Origin: JACVRX01 sp046726315 | GTDB taxonomy: Bacteria; Actinomycetota; Actinomycetes; Jiangellales; Jiangellaceae | Assembly: GCA_046726315.1 (NCBI GenBank) | Contig: JBKPAG010000006.1 | Span: 39,723-103,722 of the forward strand | DNA length: 64,000 nt | Reading direction: 5' to 3' | Part shown: positions 17,499 through 24,972 of the stretch, in pieces | How positions within the stretch are numbered: position 1 is the stretch's first letter | Layout: each line of letters begins with the position of its first letter | The notes under the pieces: generated by a model | Databases searched by the model: none | What the model was told of the DNA's origin: nothing | The model's input: the letters and a program-made list of their open reading frames with translations, nothing else | Made by a program: the position numbers and the translations under genes

Positions 17499-18239
17499 AT
17501 GACGACGAGCAGCGTGGCTGGCGACGAGCTCAATCCGGAGGGCGTATCACTCGGTCCGCATGCGGACGCCGCCATCGGCGCTCTGGCCGTGGCCGGTGGT
17601 GTTGGATTGGCGATCGGCAAGCTCGCCGTGCGCATGGTGCGACCGGTCGCCATCCTCGTCCTGCACCCACCCATGGTCCCGAAGGCACTCCATCCGGCCC
17701 GCGGACTCGATGCCCTCGTCCGGCTCGGTTCGCGGGAGAGCCAGGCCGCCGGTCGGGACATCGAGAACGCGATCGCCGCCGCGCTCCCCGCCGTCGTGGA
17801 GCGCGTCCTCGAGCAGCTGCCGCTCACCGAAATGGTCGAGCGGCACGTCGACATCGATGCGCTCGTGGCGGCGGTGGATCTCGATGCCGTGGTGGCCCGG
17901 ATCGACATCGACGCGATCACCCAGCGGATAGACATCGATGCGATCATCTCCCGCATCGACCTCGTCGGATTGGCCGACGAGGTGATCGAGGGGATCGATC
18001 TTCCGGAGATCATCCGGGAGTCGACCGGGACAGTGGCCTCTGAGGTCGTGCGCGGTGTCCGGATGCAGAGCATCGACGCTGACGAGGCCATCGCCCGCGT
18101 CGTGGACCGCTTGTTCTTGCGCCGCCGTCGTCGGGCCACGGACGCGCCGGGCGAGCCACTGTCGCTCGACCAGGTCGACGGCGTTGACCTCACCGCGCCC
18201 GCGACCGGTGACGGAGCGCGGCCCCAGGCACCGACATGA
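17499..18239 (+). CDS. Nonapeptide-repeat protein of unknown function
   Basis: 246 residues. A hydrophobic stretch (about 27–57) could be a membrane helix. Residues ~117–152 are four consecutive nine-residue repeats of pattern [VI]-D-[IL]-D-A-x-x-x-x (VDIDALVAA, VDLDAVVAR, IDIDAITQR, IDIDAIISR), followed by weaker copies (IDLVGLADE, IDLPEIIRE). Spaced Asp and branched residues suggest a repetitive solenoid. The C terminus is basic, then acidic. The stop overlaps the start of the RDD gene by four bases, so the two are co-translated and perhaps act together at the membrane. No function assigned. Confidence 0.82.
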   Translation: MTTSSVAGDELNPEGVSLGPHADAAIGALAVAGGVGLAIGKLAVRMVRPVAILVLHPPMVPKALHPARGLDALVRLGSRESQAAGRDIENAIAAALPAVVERVLEQLPLTEMVERHVDIDALVAAVDLDAVVARIDIDAITQRIDIDAIISRIDLVGLADEVIEGIDLPEIIRESTGTVASEVVRGVRMQSIDADEAIARVVDRLFLRRRRRATDAPGEPLSLDQVDGVDLTAPATGDGARPQAPT

Positions 18240-18721
18240 CCAGGGGCGTCTCGGCCGTCCCACGGGAGGCGCGCCCGTACCAAGGGCATCGCGCCGGCTT
18301 GGTCAGCCGGTTCCTCGCGGCTGCGGTCGACTTCGGCGTAATGCTGATGGCACTGGTTGCCATCTACGCAGCATGGGCAACACTGTTGTTCGTCATCGAC
18401 CCCCGAGGGTTCGAGTTTCCGAGGCCGGCGCTGCTGGGGGACTGGCTCGCGGGAATGGCCGTCCTGACGATCTACTTCACCGCGTCGTGGTCCACCACCG
18501 GACGGTCATATGGCCAACACCTCATGGGCCTGCGGGTGGTGAACATGCACGGCAGCCGGCTGCGAGTGTTGGTGGCGTTGCTGCGGGCGTTGTTCTGCGT
18601 CGTGTTCCCGGTTGGCCTGTTCTGGGTTGCGGTCAGCCGCGAGAACCGTTCGCTGCAGGACATCGTGCTGCGCACGTCGGTCATCCACGACTGGTTGATT
18701 CGGGTGCCGCAGAAGGAGTGA
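18236..18721 (+). CDS. RDD family membrane protein
   Basis: 161 residues with three membrane helices. The family signature Arg-Asp-Asp is relaxed: GLVSRFLAAAVDFGVMLMAL carries the Arg and Asp. Later conserved parts are SWSTTGRSYGQHLMGLRVV and the region ending ENRSLQDIVLRTSVIHDW. RDD proteins are membrane proteins, some linked to ion exchange. Four-base overlap with the upstream repeat-protein gene. Its 3' end overlaps the convergent BrkB-like gene by 41 bp. Confidence 0.92.
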   Translation: MTRGVSAVPREARPYQGHRAGLVSRFLAAAVDFGVMLMALVAIYAAWATLLFVIDPRGFEFPRPALLGDWLAGMAVLTIYFTASWSTTGRSYGQHLMGLRVVNMHGSRLRVLVALLRALFCVVFPVGLFWVAVSRENRSLQDIVLRTSVIHDWLIRVPQKE

Positions 18722-19607
18722 CCGCCGCCCCGGACTCGTCCGCACCACCGCGGATCCAGCGGCCCAGCCAGCCCTGGTCGGTGGCGATCACCTCGCCAAC
18801 GAGGGCGGCGACCAGGAAGCACAGTGAGATGGCGTACAGCCAGGCGATGTAGGTGAAGGCGACGCCAATAGTGCCGTACCGGTCTGCACTGACGTCGAGT
18901 GCGCGGGGCAAGAAGACGGAGCTGGCGGGTCGCACGGTCAGCATGATCAAGCCGAAGACCATTGCCCCGGGCAGCAGGCGGCGGACGGGTACCTGACGGG
19001 AGAGAAGAATGCTTGGCAGTAGCACCGCCAGGACCGTGTCCAGGGTCAGCGGAACGATCCAACCCCAGATGTCCGCTGCCGGTAAGGAATCGAGCTCCGA
19101 GAGCAGTCGCACCAGCAGCACGTACGTTGCAAGCAGGATTACCGCGCCCAGCCACCGCCAGGCGTGGACCAACCCGGCTTTCGGCCGAGGGAGATTCCAG
19201 ATCGCGGCAAACGTCCGAGTGAGCGCCCGGGACAGGCTGGTCGCCGAGATCAAAACCACCAGGGTGCCGACGATGCCGAATGCGCTGCCGCCCGGGGTGG
19301 CCAGCGCTTCCTGCATCACGATGCGAGTCTCGTCGGGCATGTCGACCGCGTCCGCGATGTCGTCGCTGTACCGGCTGCCCAGCAACACCGCCGCCATGAT
19401 CAGAATCGGGAAGACCGACGTGAACACCTGCGCTGCAACGGTCATCGATCGGTCGAACATCTCCAGGCGGACGAACCGGGCGGCGATGCGCAGCAGGCAG
19501 CGGCCCAGCCAGGTTGCCATCAGCCACGCCACGGCCGGCCGGAGCCGGCGCGGGGTGCGGGCCACGATCTGCTCCACCTCGACGGCCGACCGGTCGCTTG
19601 GGGTCAC
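18681..19607 (-). CDS. YihY/BrkB-family membrane protein
   Basis: 308 residues with about six membrane helices. Family features: MTVAAQVFTSVFPILIMAAVLLGS, a region resembling SATSLSRALTRTFAAIWNLP, and the late DRYGTIGVAFTYIAWLYAISLCFLVAALVGEVI. It is a polytopic inner-membrane protein of unclear function. I place the start at the GTG at 19607 because GGAAGGGG lies just upstream and longer starts would run through the large palindrome at 19633–19706. Confidence 0.88.
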   Translation of the reverse strand: MTPSDRSAVEVEQIVARTPRRLRPAVAWLMATWLGRCLLRIAARFVRLEMFDRSMTVAAQVFTSVFPILIMAAVLLGSRYSDDIADAVDMPDETRIVMQEALATPGGSAFGIVGTLVVLISATSLSRALTRTFAAIWNLPRPKAGLVHAWRWLGAVILLATYVLLVRLLSELDSLPAADIWGWIVPLTLDTVLAVLLPSILLSRQVPVRRLLPGAMVFGLIMLTVRPASSVFLPRALDVSADRYGTIGVAFTYIAWLYAISLCFLVAALVGEVIATDQGWLGRWIRGGADESGAAVTPSAAPESTSRG

Positions 19608-19632
19608 GACCGCCCCTTCCGCTGTAAATGAC

Positions 19633-19706
19633 CACGGGGACCATGCGTGCATATACACCGCCAGGCTTGCAAGCTTGGCGGTGTATGCACAGGCATGGTC
19701 CCCGTG
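19633..19706. repeat. 74-nt imperfect palindrome
   Basis: CACGGGGACCATGC at the left is mirrored by GCATGGTCCCCGTG at the right. Inner arms (TGCATATACACCGCCA versus TGGCGGTGTATGCA) differ by a 2-nt shift, and the centre is GCTTGCAAGC, itself a palindrome. It lies between the BrkB-like gene start and the end of the upstream same-strand flavoprotein gene. It could be a terminator/attenuator or a mobile extragenic palindrome. Confidence 0.75.
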
Positions 19707-19722
19707 ATCGATCTGCACTGAA

Positions 19723-20154
19723 TCAGGAATCGGCCTGGTCACCGTACTGCCAACCCGTCCACGACCTGATCGTCACGACCAGGATCGGACCGCGCGGAGG
19801 GTCGTCGCGGTACTGCGGATACTTCGACACCAGCGCGGCCAGCGCCCGATCCCGGGACGGCGGGTCGTCTACTACGCGGCCGGCTCCGTCCGCCCGCACC
19901 CACCACAACCGGCGCCAGTCGTCGTCGTAGTGGTCAGAAAGGACCGCGACGAGTGGGTTCTCCGCGATGTTCTGGAGCCGACGCAGCGCGGTTGTCGACT
20001 TGGGTTTCTGGTCGACTGCGGTCACGATGCGATCGTCGATTACGGCAAACGTCACTGGCACCACGTGCGGTTGACAGTCCCTGCCGGCCGTCGCGAGGTA
20101 CCCGACTCGGGCTGGGGCCATCCGGTCACGGCACGCCTGCTGATCCAGCCGCAC
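19723..20154 (-). CDS. PPOX-class F420-dependent/pyridoxamine oxidase-like protein
   Basis: 143 residues. RVGYLATAGRDCQPHVVPVTFAVIDDRIVTAVDQKPK is the split-barrel cofactor-binding start of the PPOX class. KSTTALRRLQNIAENPLVAVLSDHYDDDWRRLWWVRADG matches the Rv0121-type subfamily (TIGR03668). It probably binds F420 or flavin and reduces an unknown substrate. The gene is 8 bp from the HspR-like gene on the same strand, so may be co-transcribed. Confidence 0.9.
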   Translation of the reverse strand: MRLDQQACRDRMAPARVGYLATAGRDCQPHVVPVTFAVIDDRIVTAVDQKPKSTTALRRLQNIAENPLVAVLSDHYDDDWRRLWWVRADGAGRVVDDPPSRDRALAALVSKYPQYRDDPPRGPILVVTIRSWTGWQYGDQADS

Positions 20155-20161
20155 GCGGCGT

Positions 20162-20467
20162 TCAGTCCTCTTGCCTAGCGCCGCGAAGAAGGTCGAAATC
20201 GGCCCGTAGTTGGCTGTTTTCGGCTTCGAGGTCGAGGACGTGCCGGATGCCCGCGAGGTTGAGCCCAGCCGCCGCTAGGACACGGATCCGCTGTATTCGA
20301 ACCAGATCGTCATCGCTGTACCGGCGCACGCCGCCGTCGGAGCGGGCCGGCCTGAGCAGGCCACCGCGTTCATATGCGCGCAGGGTATGCGGCTCGATAC
20401 CGGTCAGTTCCGCGGCGACGGATATCGAGTACACGCCCCGATCGGGCCGCCGCTCGGGACCGGTCAT
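20162..20467 (-). CDS. hspR: HspR-like MerR-family repressor
   Basis: 101 residues. MerR HTH: YSISVAAELTGIEPHTLRAYERGGLLRPARSDGGVRRYSDDDLVRI, then VLAAAGLNLAGIRHVLDLEAENSQL as the coiled-coil dimerisation helix. The NLAGIRHVLDL segment is close to HspR. It is divergent from an hsp20 gene, and a HAIR-like element lies between them, supporting heat-shock repression. In other actinobacteria HspR often also controls dnaK; here only hsp20 is in view. Confidence 0.88.
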   Translation of the reverse strand: MTGPERRPDRGVYSISVAAELTGIEPHTLRAYERGGLLRPARSDGGVRRYSDDDLVRIQRIRVLAAAGLNLAGIRHVLDLEAENSQLRADFDLLRGARQED

Positions 20468-20520
20468 CGCTGACGACCTCCGACATGAAACTTCACATGC
20501 TTAGTTAGGAATCTGCCCTG

Positions 20521-20577
20521 TTGACAGTCATGTTAGCAGATGATAGAAGAAAGATAGTTGAGCCATGGGGAGTCAAT
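20521..20577 (+). promoter_or_regulatory. hsp20 promoter with HAIR-like operator
   Basis: TTGACA (20521–20526), a 17-nt spacer and TAGAAG (20544–20549) form a strong vegetative promoter. Just downstream, GTTGAGC-N7-AGTCAAT (20557–20577) matches the HspR-associated inverted repeat CTTGAGT-N7-ACTCAAG at 10 of 14 arm positions, over the expected transcription start. HspR binding is inferred. Confidence 0.6.
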
Positions 20578-20610
20578 GAAGTGTCCGCGACGGAATGAGA
20601 GGTGAGGACC

Positions 20611-21033
20611 ATGTTGATGCGGACCGATCCCTTCCGCGAGTTCGACCGGCTGACCCAACAGCTGTTCAATGCGTCGCAGCGGCCGACCGCGATGCCCATC
20701 GACGCCTACCGCAAGGACGACTGGTTCTACGTCCATTTCGACCTTCCGGGCGTCCGGGCAGATGACGTCGAGCTCACCGTCGAGCGCAATGTGCTGACGG
20801 TTCGAGCAGAACGCAAAGGCGCAAATGAGGACGGCGTGGACCTGATCGCCGCCGAGCGGCCGCATGGGACGTTCACCCGGCAGCTGTTTCTGGGCGACAC
20901 CCTCGACACTGACAAGCTCGAGGCAGACTACGACGCCGGCGTGCTGACTGTCCGTATCCCCGTAGCGGAGGAGGCCAAGCCACGTCGGGTCGAGATCTCC
21001 GGCACCGACGAGCGTCGCCGGCTCACCGGGTAG
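20611..21033 (+). CDS. Hsp20/alpha-crystallin small heat-shock protein
   Basis: 140 residues. MLMRTDPFREFDRLTQQLF at the N terminus, then the alpha-crystallin domain: DAYRKDDWFYVHFDLPGVRADDVELTVERNVLTVRAERK and DYDAGVLTVRIPVAEEAKPRRVEI. An ATP-independent holdase that forms oligomers in the cytosol. The ATG at 20611 has GAGGTGAGG upstream; a GTG at 20602 is less likely. Divergent from the HspR-like gene. Confidence 0.95.
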   Translation: MLMRTDPFREFDRLTQQLFNASQRPTAMPIDAYRKDDWFYVHFDLPGVRADDVELTVERNVLTVRAERKGANEDGVDLIAAERPHGTFTRQLFLGDTLDTDKLEADYDAGVLTVRIPVAEEAKPRRVEISGTDERRRLTG

Positions 21034-21053
21034 CGCACCGGCTATGCCTTAGT

Positions 21054-21135
21054 GCTGGTCCGGCGATGCCGTCCCGCCCGGCCGCCTCCGGCGGCCCAAC
21101 GCCCACCACCCCCCGGACGGCATCGCCGGACCAGC
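21054..21135. repeat. 21-bp perfect inverted repeat downstream of hsp20
   Basis: Perfect arms of 21 bp occupy 21054–21074 and 21115–21135 (GCTGGTCCGGCGATGCCGTC…), with a 40-nt loop that itself holds the hairpin GCCGCC-TCC-GGCGGC (21081–21095). It begins 20 bp after the hsp20 stop. It may terminate hsp20, or be a structured extragenic element like the one at 19633–19706. Confidence 0.75.
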
Positions 21136-21195
21136 GGCCATCCTCTGAACACACTTCACGCGATCTCCCTGGCGAACGCGGCTCGCGCCGGCGCG

Positions 21196-22140
21196 TCAGG
21201 CGATGTTCTTGTGAATCCGGATCGTGTTTCCCGACTCGCCGACGACGATTTGGAGGAGGTCGCTCATCACGGCGGCCAACAGCAGGCCGCGCCCGCTGGT
21301 TTGGTCGGGGCCGACCCGGCGCCGCCCGGCGAGCGGGTCGCTGATTCGACCCTTGTCGGATATCTCACAGACGACGGCATTGACGTCACGCCAGGTCCGT
21401 AGCGTCCCGGGGCCGTTGGTGTGGACCACGGTATTGGTCGCCACCTCGTTTACGGCGATCTGGAATTCAGCGGTGCGTTCCGCGCTCATTCCGGCCTGGG
21501 TTGCATGCGCACCTACCAGCGCCCGAACCGAGCGCAGGGTGCCGTCTCCGAACGTCATCGACTCCGGAGCTGCCGGAGGATCCGGCAGCGGAATCAAGCA
21601 GGTCGCGGCGACCGTCGTGGGATCGGCGTATTGGACGCTGGCGGTGCGCGTTCCGTTCTCGACCACAACGGGATGCGTCCGGCCGGCGTCCTCCCGTGCC
21701 GTGGGTTGCATGCCGACCGTGCCGTACGGGCACAGGATGGAGGCGTCCTGGTCCGCGAAAGCCAGGTTGATCAATGCGTCGTGCTGGACAGCCGTCAGGT
21801 AGCTGGCTGGCGAACGGTCGGGCCAGGAAGGTTCACCGATGATCGAGACCCGCTGGCCGGGATGCTCGTCGATGAACGCCTGTAGCACCGTCGGAATGAT
21901 CCCGGTCGGGTTGCGTCCGGCGAGGGTCATGTCGACATAGGTGAGGGCGTCGCCGTCGCTGCCCAGTGCGGCGTGCAGGGAGTCGATGCGCGGTGCCGGC
22001 ACTGCGGCGAGCACTGGCTCGTCCGCGGCAAGGCCCGCGCGGACGAACGGCACGGTTCCTGCCAGGAATCCGCTGGCGTCGGCGTAGAAGAACGCCTCGT
22101 GGGCTAGTCCGCGGTTTCCGGACACCGTCGGGCTTGTCAC
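21196..22140 (-). CDS. MEDS-domain anti-sigma-type regulatory kinase
   Basis: 314 residues. The N-terminal MEDS sensor domain (HEAFFYADASGFLAGTVPFVRAGLAADEPVLAAV) is followed by a C-terminal GHKL/RsbW-like ATPase region with EFQIAVNEVATNTVVHTNG (N box), CEISDKGRISDPLAGRR and GRGLLLAAVMSD (G2 box). Such proteins bind sigma factors or anti-sigma antagonists; MEDS domains sense small molecules. The GTG at 22140 overlaps the stop of the udgX gene, so the two are coupled. Confidence 0.9.
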   Translation of the reverse strand: MTSPTVSGNRGLAHEAFFYADASGFLAGTVPFVRAGLAADEPVLAAVPAPRIDSLHAALGSDGDALTYVDMTLAGRNPTGIIPTVLQAFIDEHPGQRVSIIGEPSWPDRSPASYLTAVQHDALINLAFADQDASILCPYGTVGMQPTAREDAGRTHPVVVENGTRTASVQYADPTTVAATCLIPLPDPPAAPESMTFGDGTLRSVRALVGAHATQAGMSAERTAEFQIAVNEVATNTVVHTNGPGTLRTWRDVNAVVCEISDKGRISDPLAGRRRVGPDQTSGRGLLLAAVMSDLLQIVVGESGNTIRIHKNIA

Positions 22141-22781
22141 GCGAGCTCCGACGCGACGACACGCAGGTCCGCGACCAGGCCGGCATACATGGCGTCCCGA
22201 TCGCGTGACCTCAACACCGCGGACGGATGAATCGTCGCCACGACGACCAAGCCATTTCCAGACCACTCAGCGGGGCTGGGCAACGGCATGCCGCGCTGCT
22301 CTGTCACCTTGAACGACGGCCCGAAGACGGCTTTGCCCGCGGTTGCTCCCAGGCACACCAGGACGTCGGGCTCGAGGACGTCCAACTCAGCTGCTAGCCA
22401 TGGTCGGCACGCGATGATCTCGGTGCGGTTGGGCGGTTGGTGGATGCGGCGTTTGCCGCCTTCGGCCAGCTGGAACTTGAAGTGCTTGACCGCGTTGGTG
22501 ACATAGGTACGGCTGCGGTCGATGCCCGCGTCGTCGAGGGCGCTGTCCAAGATGCGACCTGCCGGGCCGACGAACGGGCGACCCTTCCGATCCTCATGGT
22601 CGCCCGGCTGCTCTCCGACGAGAACCACCCGGGCGTCGGCGTCACCTTCGCCGAACACCGTCTGCGTGGCCGCCCGGTAGAGATCGCAGCCGCGGCAGAC
22701 CCGGGCAGCCTGCTCGAGTTGCTCGAGCCCAGCGCTGTCGGGAACGAACTGCTCGGCGCCGGCAGCGGAGGTTCGCGGCAT
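22137..22781 (-). CDS. udgX: UdgX family uracil-DNA cross-linking glycosylase
   Basis: 214 residues. Motif A GEQPGDHED (56–64), Cys29, Cys32, Cys125 and Cys143 for a 4Fe-4S cluster, and the diagnostic KRRIHQ loop (110–115). In UdgX the loop His (H114 here) covalently bonds the abasic sugar after uracil removal, giving a suicide complex. The motif B region TIHPSAVLR is also present. Start at 22781 chosen for GGAGAGGG upstream. The downstream MEDS regulatory gene overlaps by a GTGA. Confidence 0.93.
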   Translation of the reverse strand: MPRTSAAGAEQFVPDSAGLEQLEQAARVCRGCDLYRAATQTVFGEGDADARVVLVGEQPGDHEDRKGRPFVGPAGRILDSALDDAGIDRSRTYVTNAVKHFKFQLAEGGKRRIHQPPNRTEIIACRPWLAAELDVLEPDVLVCLGATAGKAVFGPSFKVTEQRGMPLPSPAEWSGNGLVVVATIHPSAVLRSRDRDAMYAGLVADLRVVASELA

Positions 22782-22897
22782 GCCCTCTCCGTTCCCGCCT
22801 CGGCAGGTGTCGAACCACTTGCTCATCCCACCAATCCGCGCGCGCGTCGGCATCGAAGCACGGGTGAGCACCTCGGCTCCGGAGGAGGTCCGACCCG

Positions 22898-23737
22898 ATG
22901 CGACACGCCGCGCCTGTGCTGCTCCTGCCGGTGGCCTGCGCCGTGCTGGCGGCAACGACGCCCACTGCGGCGGCCCACGGCAACCACACGCCGGCGGGCG
23001 ATTCCACCGCTGGAGAACCCGGTAGCTACAGCATCGAGCTCGGCGAACTCAACGGCAGCGGCTCTACCGGCGTCGCCGTCCTGACTCTCGCCGAGGACGG
23101 CAGCCTGACCGTCAACATAGAGGCCCGTGGGATGGTCCCGGGTCAGCCGCACGCTCAGCACGTCCACGGCGACAGCAGCCTCGAGCGCGATTTCACCTGC
23201 CCAAGCCAGGATGCGGACATCGACGGCGACGGCATTGTCAACACCCTCGAAGGGCTTCCCTCGTACGGCGAGATCCACATCGCGCCGACCACGGACGGTG
23301 ACGCGACGCCGGCGTCGGGTCTTGCAGTCGACCGGTTCCCGGTAGTTGATGCGGACGGCAGCTTCAGCTATGAGCGCATGTTCACAGCAACGGAGCTACC
23401 CGACGGCACGGCCACCGCTGTGCGAAACCTGCACGTCGTCACGCACGGAATCGACGTCAACGGCAACGGTGAGTACGACACGGCGGCCGGGCCCAGTGAG
23501 CTCGATCCCGCGCTGCCGCAGGAGGCAACCGCCCCGGCGTCCTGCGGAATCATCGAAGGCTCGAACATCTCGACGATCCCGGTCGGCGGGATCGACACGG
23601 GTGTCGGGCCGCTGTCCGGCACAGGCAACGGGGTCGTCGCCGGACCACCAGTGCTCACGTTCTCGGCTCTCGTCGGGATCGGCGCGCTGTGGGTGATCGG
23701 CATGGGCCTGCGCCGTCGGCGGACCGCGCTCCGGTGA
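22898..23737 (+). CDS. Secreted CHRD-like protein with C-terminal anchor
   Basis: 279 residues. Signal peptide (VLLLPVACAVLAATTPTAAAHG), a large extracellular part that resembles CHRD domains (LGELNGSGSTGVAVLTL, PHAQHVHGDSSLERDFTCPSQDAD, YGEIHIAPTTDGD), and a C-terminal membrane helix followed by RRRR. No LPXTG box is visible, although a sortase gene follows with a four-base GTGA overlap. The 5' part overlaps no gene with the chosen udgX start. It may be a surface protein anchored through the helix. Confidence 0.82.
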   Translation: MRHAAPVLLLPVACAVLAATTPTAAAHGNHTPAGDSTAGEPGSYSIELGELNGSGSTGVAVLTLAEDGSLTVNIEARGMVPGQPHAQHVHGDSSLERDFTCPSQDADIDGDGIVNTLEGLPSYGEIHIAPTTDGDATPASGLAVDRFPVVDADGSFSYERMFTATELPDGTATAVRNLHVVTHGIDVNGNGEYDTAAGPSELDPALPQEATAPASCGIIEGSNISTIPVGGIDTGVGPLSGTGNGVVAGPPVLTFSALVGIGALWVIGMGLRRRRTALR

Positions 23738-24381
23738 GGTCCGCCTGGCTGCTTGCGTTACTGCTCGCGTCTGCGCTTTCGCTGGCTGGGTGCGCGGGAG
23801 CCACGGAGGAGCTCATCGGAACCGGGACGGGTCCGAGGGTCACAGGGGAGCCCTCGGGCCCGTCCACCACTGCGCAGGAGGTTGTCCTTGCTAACGGGAA
23901 GTCGCCCGCCCCCACCGCGCCTACCGGGCTGCCGGCCAGTACGCGGGTGCGGGTCGACATCGCGGCGTTGGACGTCTCCCAACAGGCCATCGAACTCGGA
24001 CTCGCAGCCGACGGCACGATGGAGGTGCCTGCTGGTGCGGAGCCCATCGGGTGGTTTGCCGGAAGTCCGACCCCAGGTGAGATCGGCCCTGCCGTGCTGG
24101 CCGGGCATCTGACGTGGAACGGTGGCGACGGCGTTTTCCGCTACCTCGACACACTGGAACCGGGTGACGAAATCGTCGTCACGCGCGCCGACGGCTCGCG
24201 TCCTCGATTCGTGGTGACCGAGGTCGAACAGTATCCGAAGGACCAATTCCCCACTGCCCGCGTGTACGCGAACACCCCTGGGCCGCAGTTACGGCTGATC
24301 ACCTGTGCCGGTGACTACAGCCCCGGCTCGCATGCCTACAGCGACAACGTTGTGGTGTACGCCACTATGCAGCCCGCATAA
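23734..24381 (+). CDS. Class F sortase, lipoprotein-like
   Basis: 215 residues. N-terminal signal with a lipobox SLAGC (Cys20). The sortase beta-barrel includes the catalytic His in VLAGHLTWNGGDGVF and Cys in RLITCAGDYSPG. The YSDNVVVYA strand follows; here Ser stands where many sortases have the third catalytic Arg. It would join secreted proteins to the envelope; the likely substrate is encoded just upstream. GTG start overlaps that gene. Confidence 0.88.
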   Translation: MRSAWLLALLLASALSLAGCAGATEELIGTGTGPRVTGEPSGPSTTAQEVVLANGKSPAPTAPTGLPASTRVRVDIAALDVSQQAIELGLAADGTMEVPAGAEPIGWFAGSPTPGEIGPAVLAGHLTWNGGDGVFRYLDTLEPGDEIVVTRADGSRPRFVVTEVEQYPKDQFPTARVYANTPGPQLRLITCAGDYSPGSHAYSDNVVVYATMQPA

Positions 24382-24395
24382 CGGACGGTGCCCGC

Positions 24396-24414
24396 AATAC
24401 CCCCATCGGGTATT
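24396..24414. promoter_or_regulatory. CsoR-like inverted repeat
   Basis: AATACCC (24396–24402), CCATC, and GGGTATT (24408–24414): a 7-bp perfect inverted repeat with the T-A-C-C-C…G-G-G-T-A core of copper-responsive CsoR/RcnR operators. It lies 10 bp before the ATG of the DUF4396 gene. No csoR gene is in the window. Confidence 0.6.
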
Positions 24415-24423
24415 CTCACCATA

Positions 24424-24897
24424 ATGAGCGAGCATGCCCATCAGCAGGTGGCGGCACCGGCCTCGACGTGGGGTATGGCCGTCCAGGCCACCCTGCACTG
24501 CCTCACCGGCTGCGCGATCGGCGAGGTGCTGGGCGTGGTCATTGGGATTGCGCTGGGGTGGCCGACGCTACCGACGGTCGCGCTCGCCATCGTGCTCGCG
24601 TTCTTCTTCGGGTACTTGCTGACGATGCGGGGGATGCTCCGCGCCGGCGTAGAGTTCCGGCGCGCGGTCCGTATCGCACTGGCCGCCGACACGGCTTCTA
24701 TCGCGATCATGGAACTGGTCGACAACGCCGTGGTCGTCGGCATTCCGGGGGCCATGGCCGCCGGTCTGACCTCGGCGTTGTTCTGGGGCAGCTTGGCGTT
24801 GTCCTTGGCCGCCGCATTCGCCGTCACGCTGCCGTTCAACAAGTGGATGATCGGCCGTGGCCGCGGCCATGCCGTTGTCCACGACCACCATCACTGA
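24424..24897 (+). CDS. DUF4396 membrane protein
   Basis: 157 residues. GMAVQATLHCLTGCAIGEVLGVVIGIALGW begins a four-helix bundle with conserved Cys and Gly/Glu residues (CLTGCAIGE), then RIALAADTASIAIMELVDN. A His-rich end (HAVVHDHHH) could bind metal. DUF4396 proteins are small membrane proteins of unproven function, often in metal-related loci. The CsoR-like operator upstream supports metal control. Confidence 0.88.
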   Translation: MSEHAHQQVAAPASTWGMAVQATLHCLTGCAIGEVLGVVIGIALGWPTLPTVALAIVLAFFFGYLLTMRGMLRAGVEFRRAVRIALAADTASIAIMELVDNAVVVGIPGAMAAGLTSALFWGSLALSLAAAFAVTLPFNKWMIGRGRGHAVVHDHHH

Positions 24898-24972
24898 CGT
24901 CCGCCGTGGGCGGCGCAGGTCCATGAACGGTCAAGAATGTCAACAGGGCATCACGACGATCTCCACGGTAAA

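Noticed and set aside
24901..24913. CCGCC-GTG-GGCGG hairpin between DUF4396 and ppa genes
   Set aside because: Only 5 bp of stem, without T run; too weak to call a terminator in GC-rich DNA.
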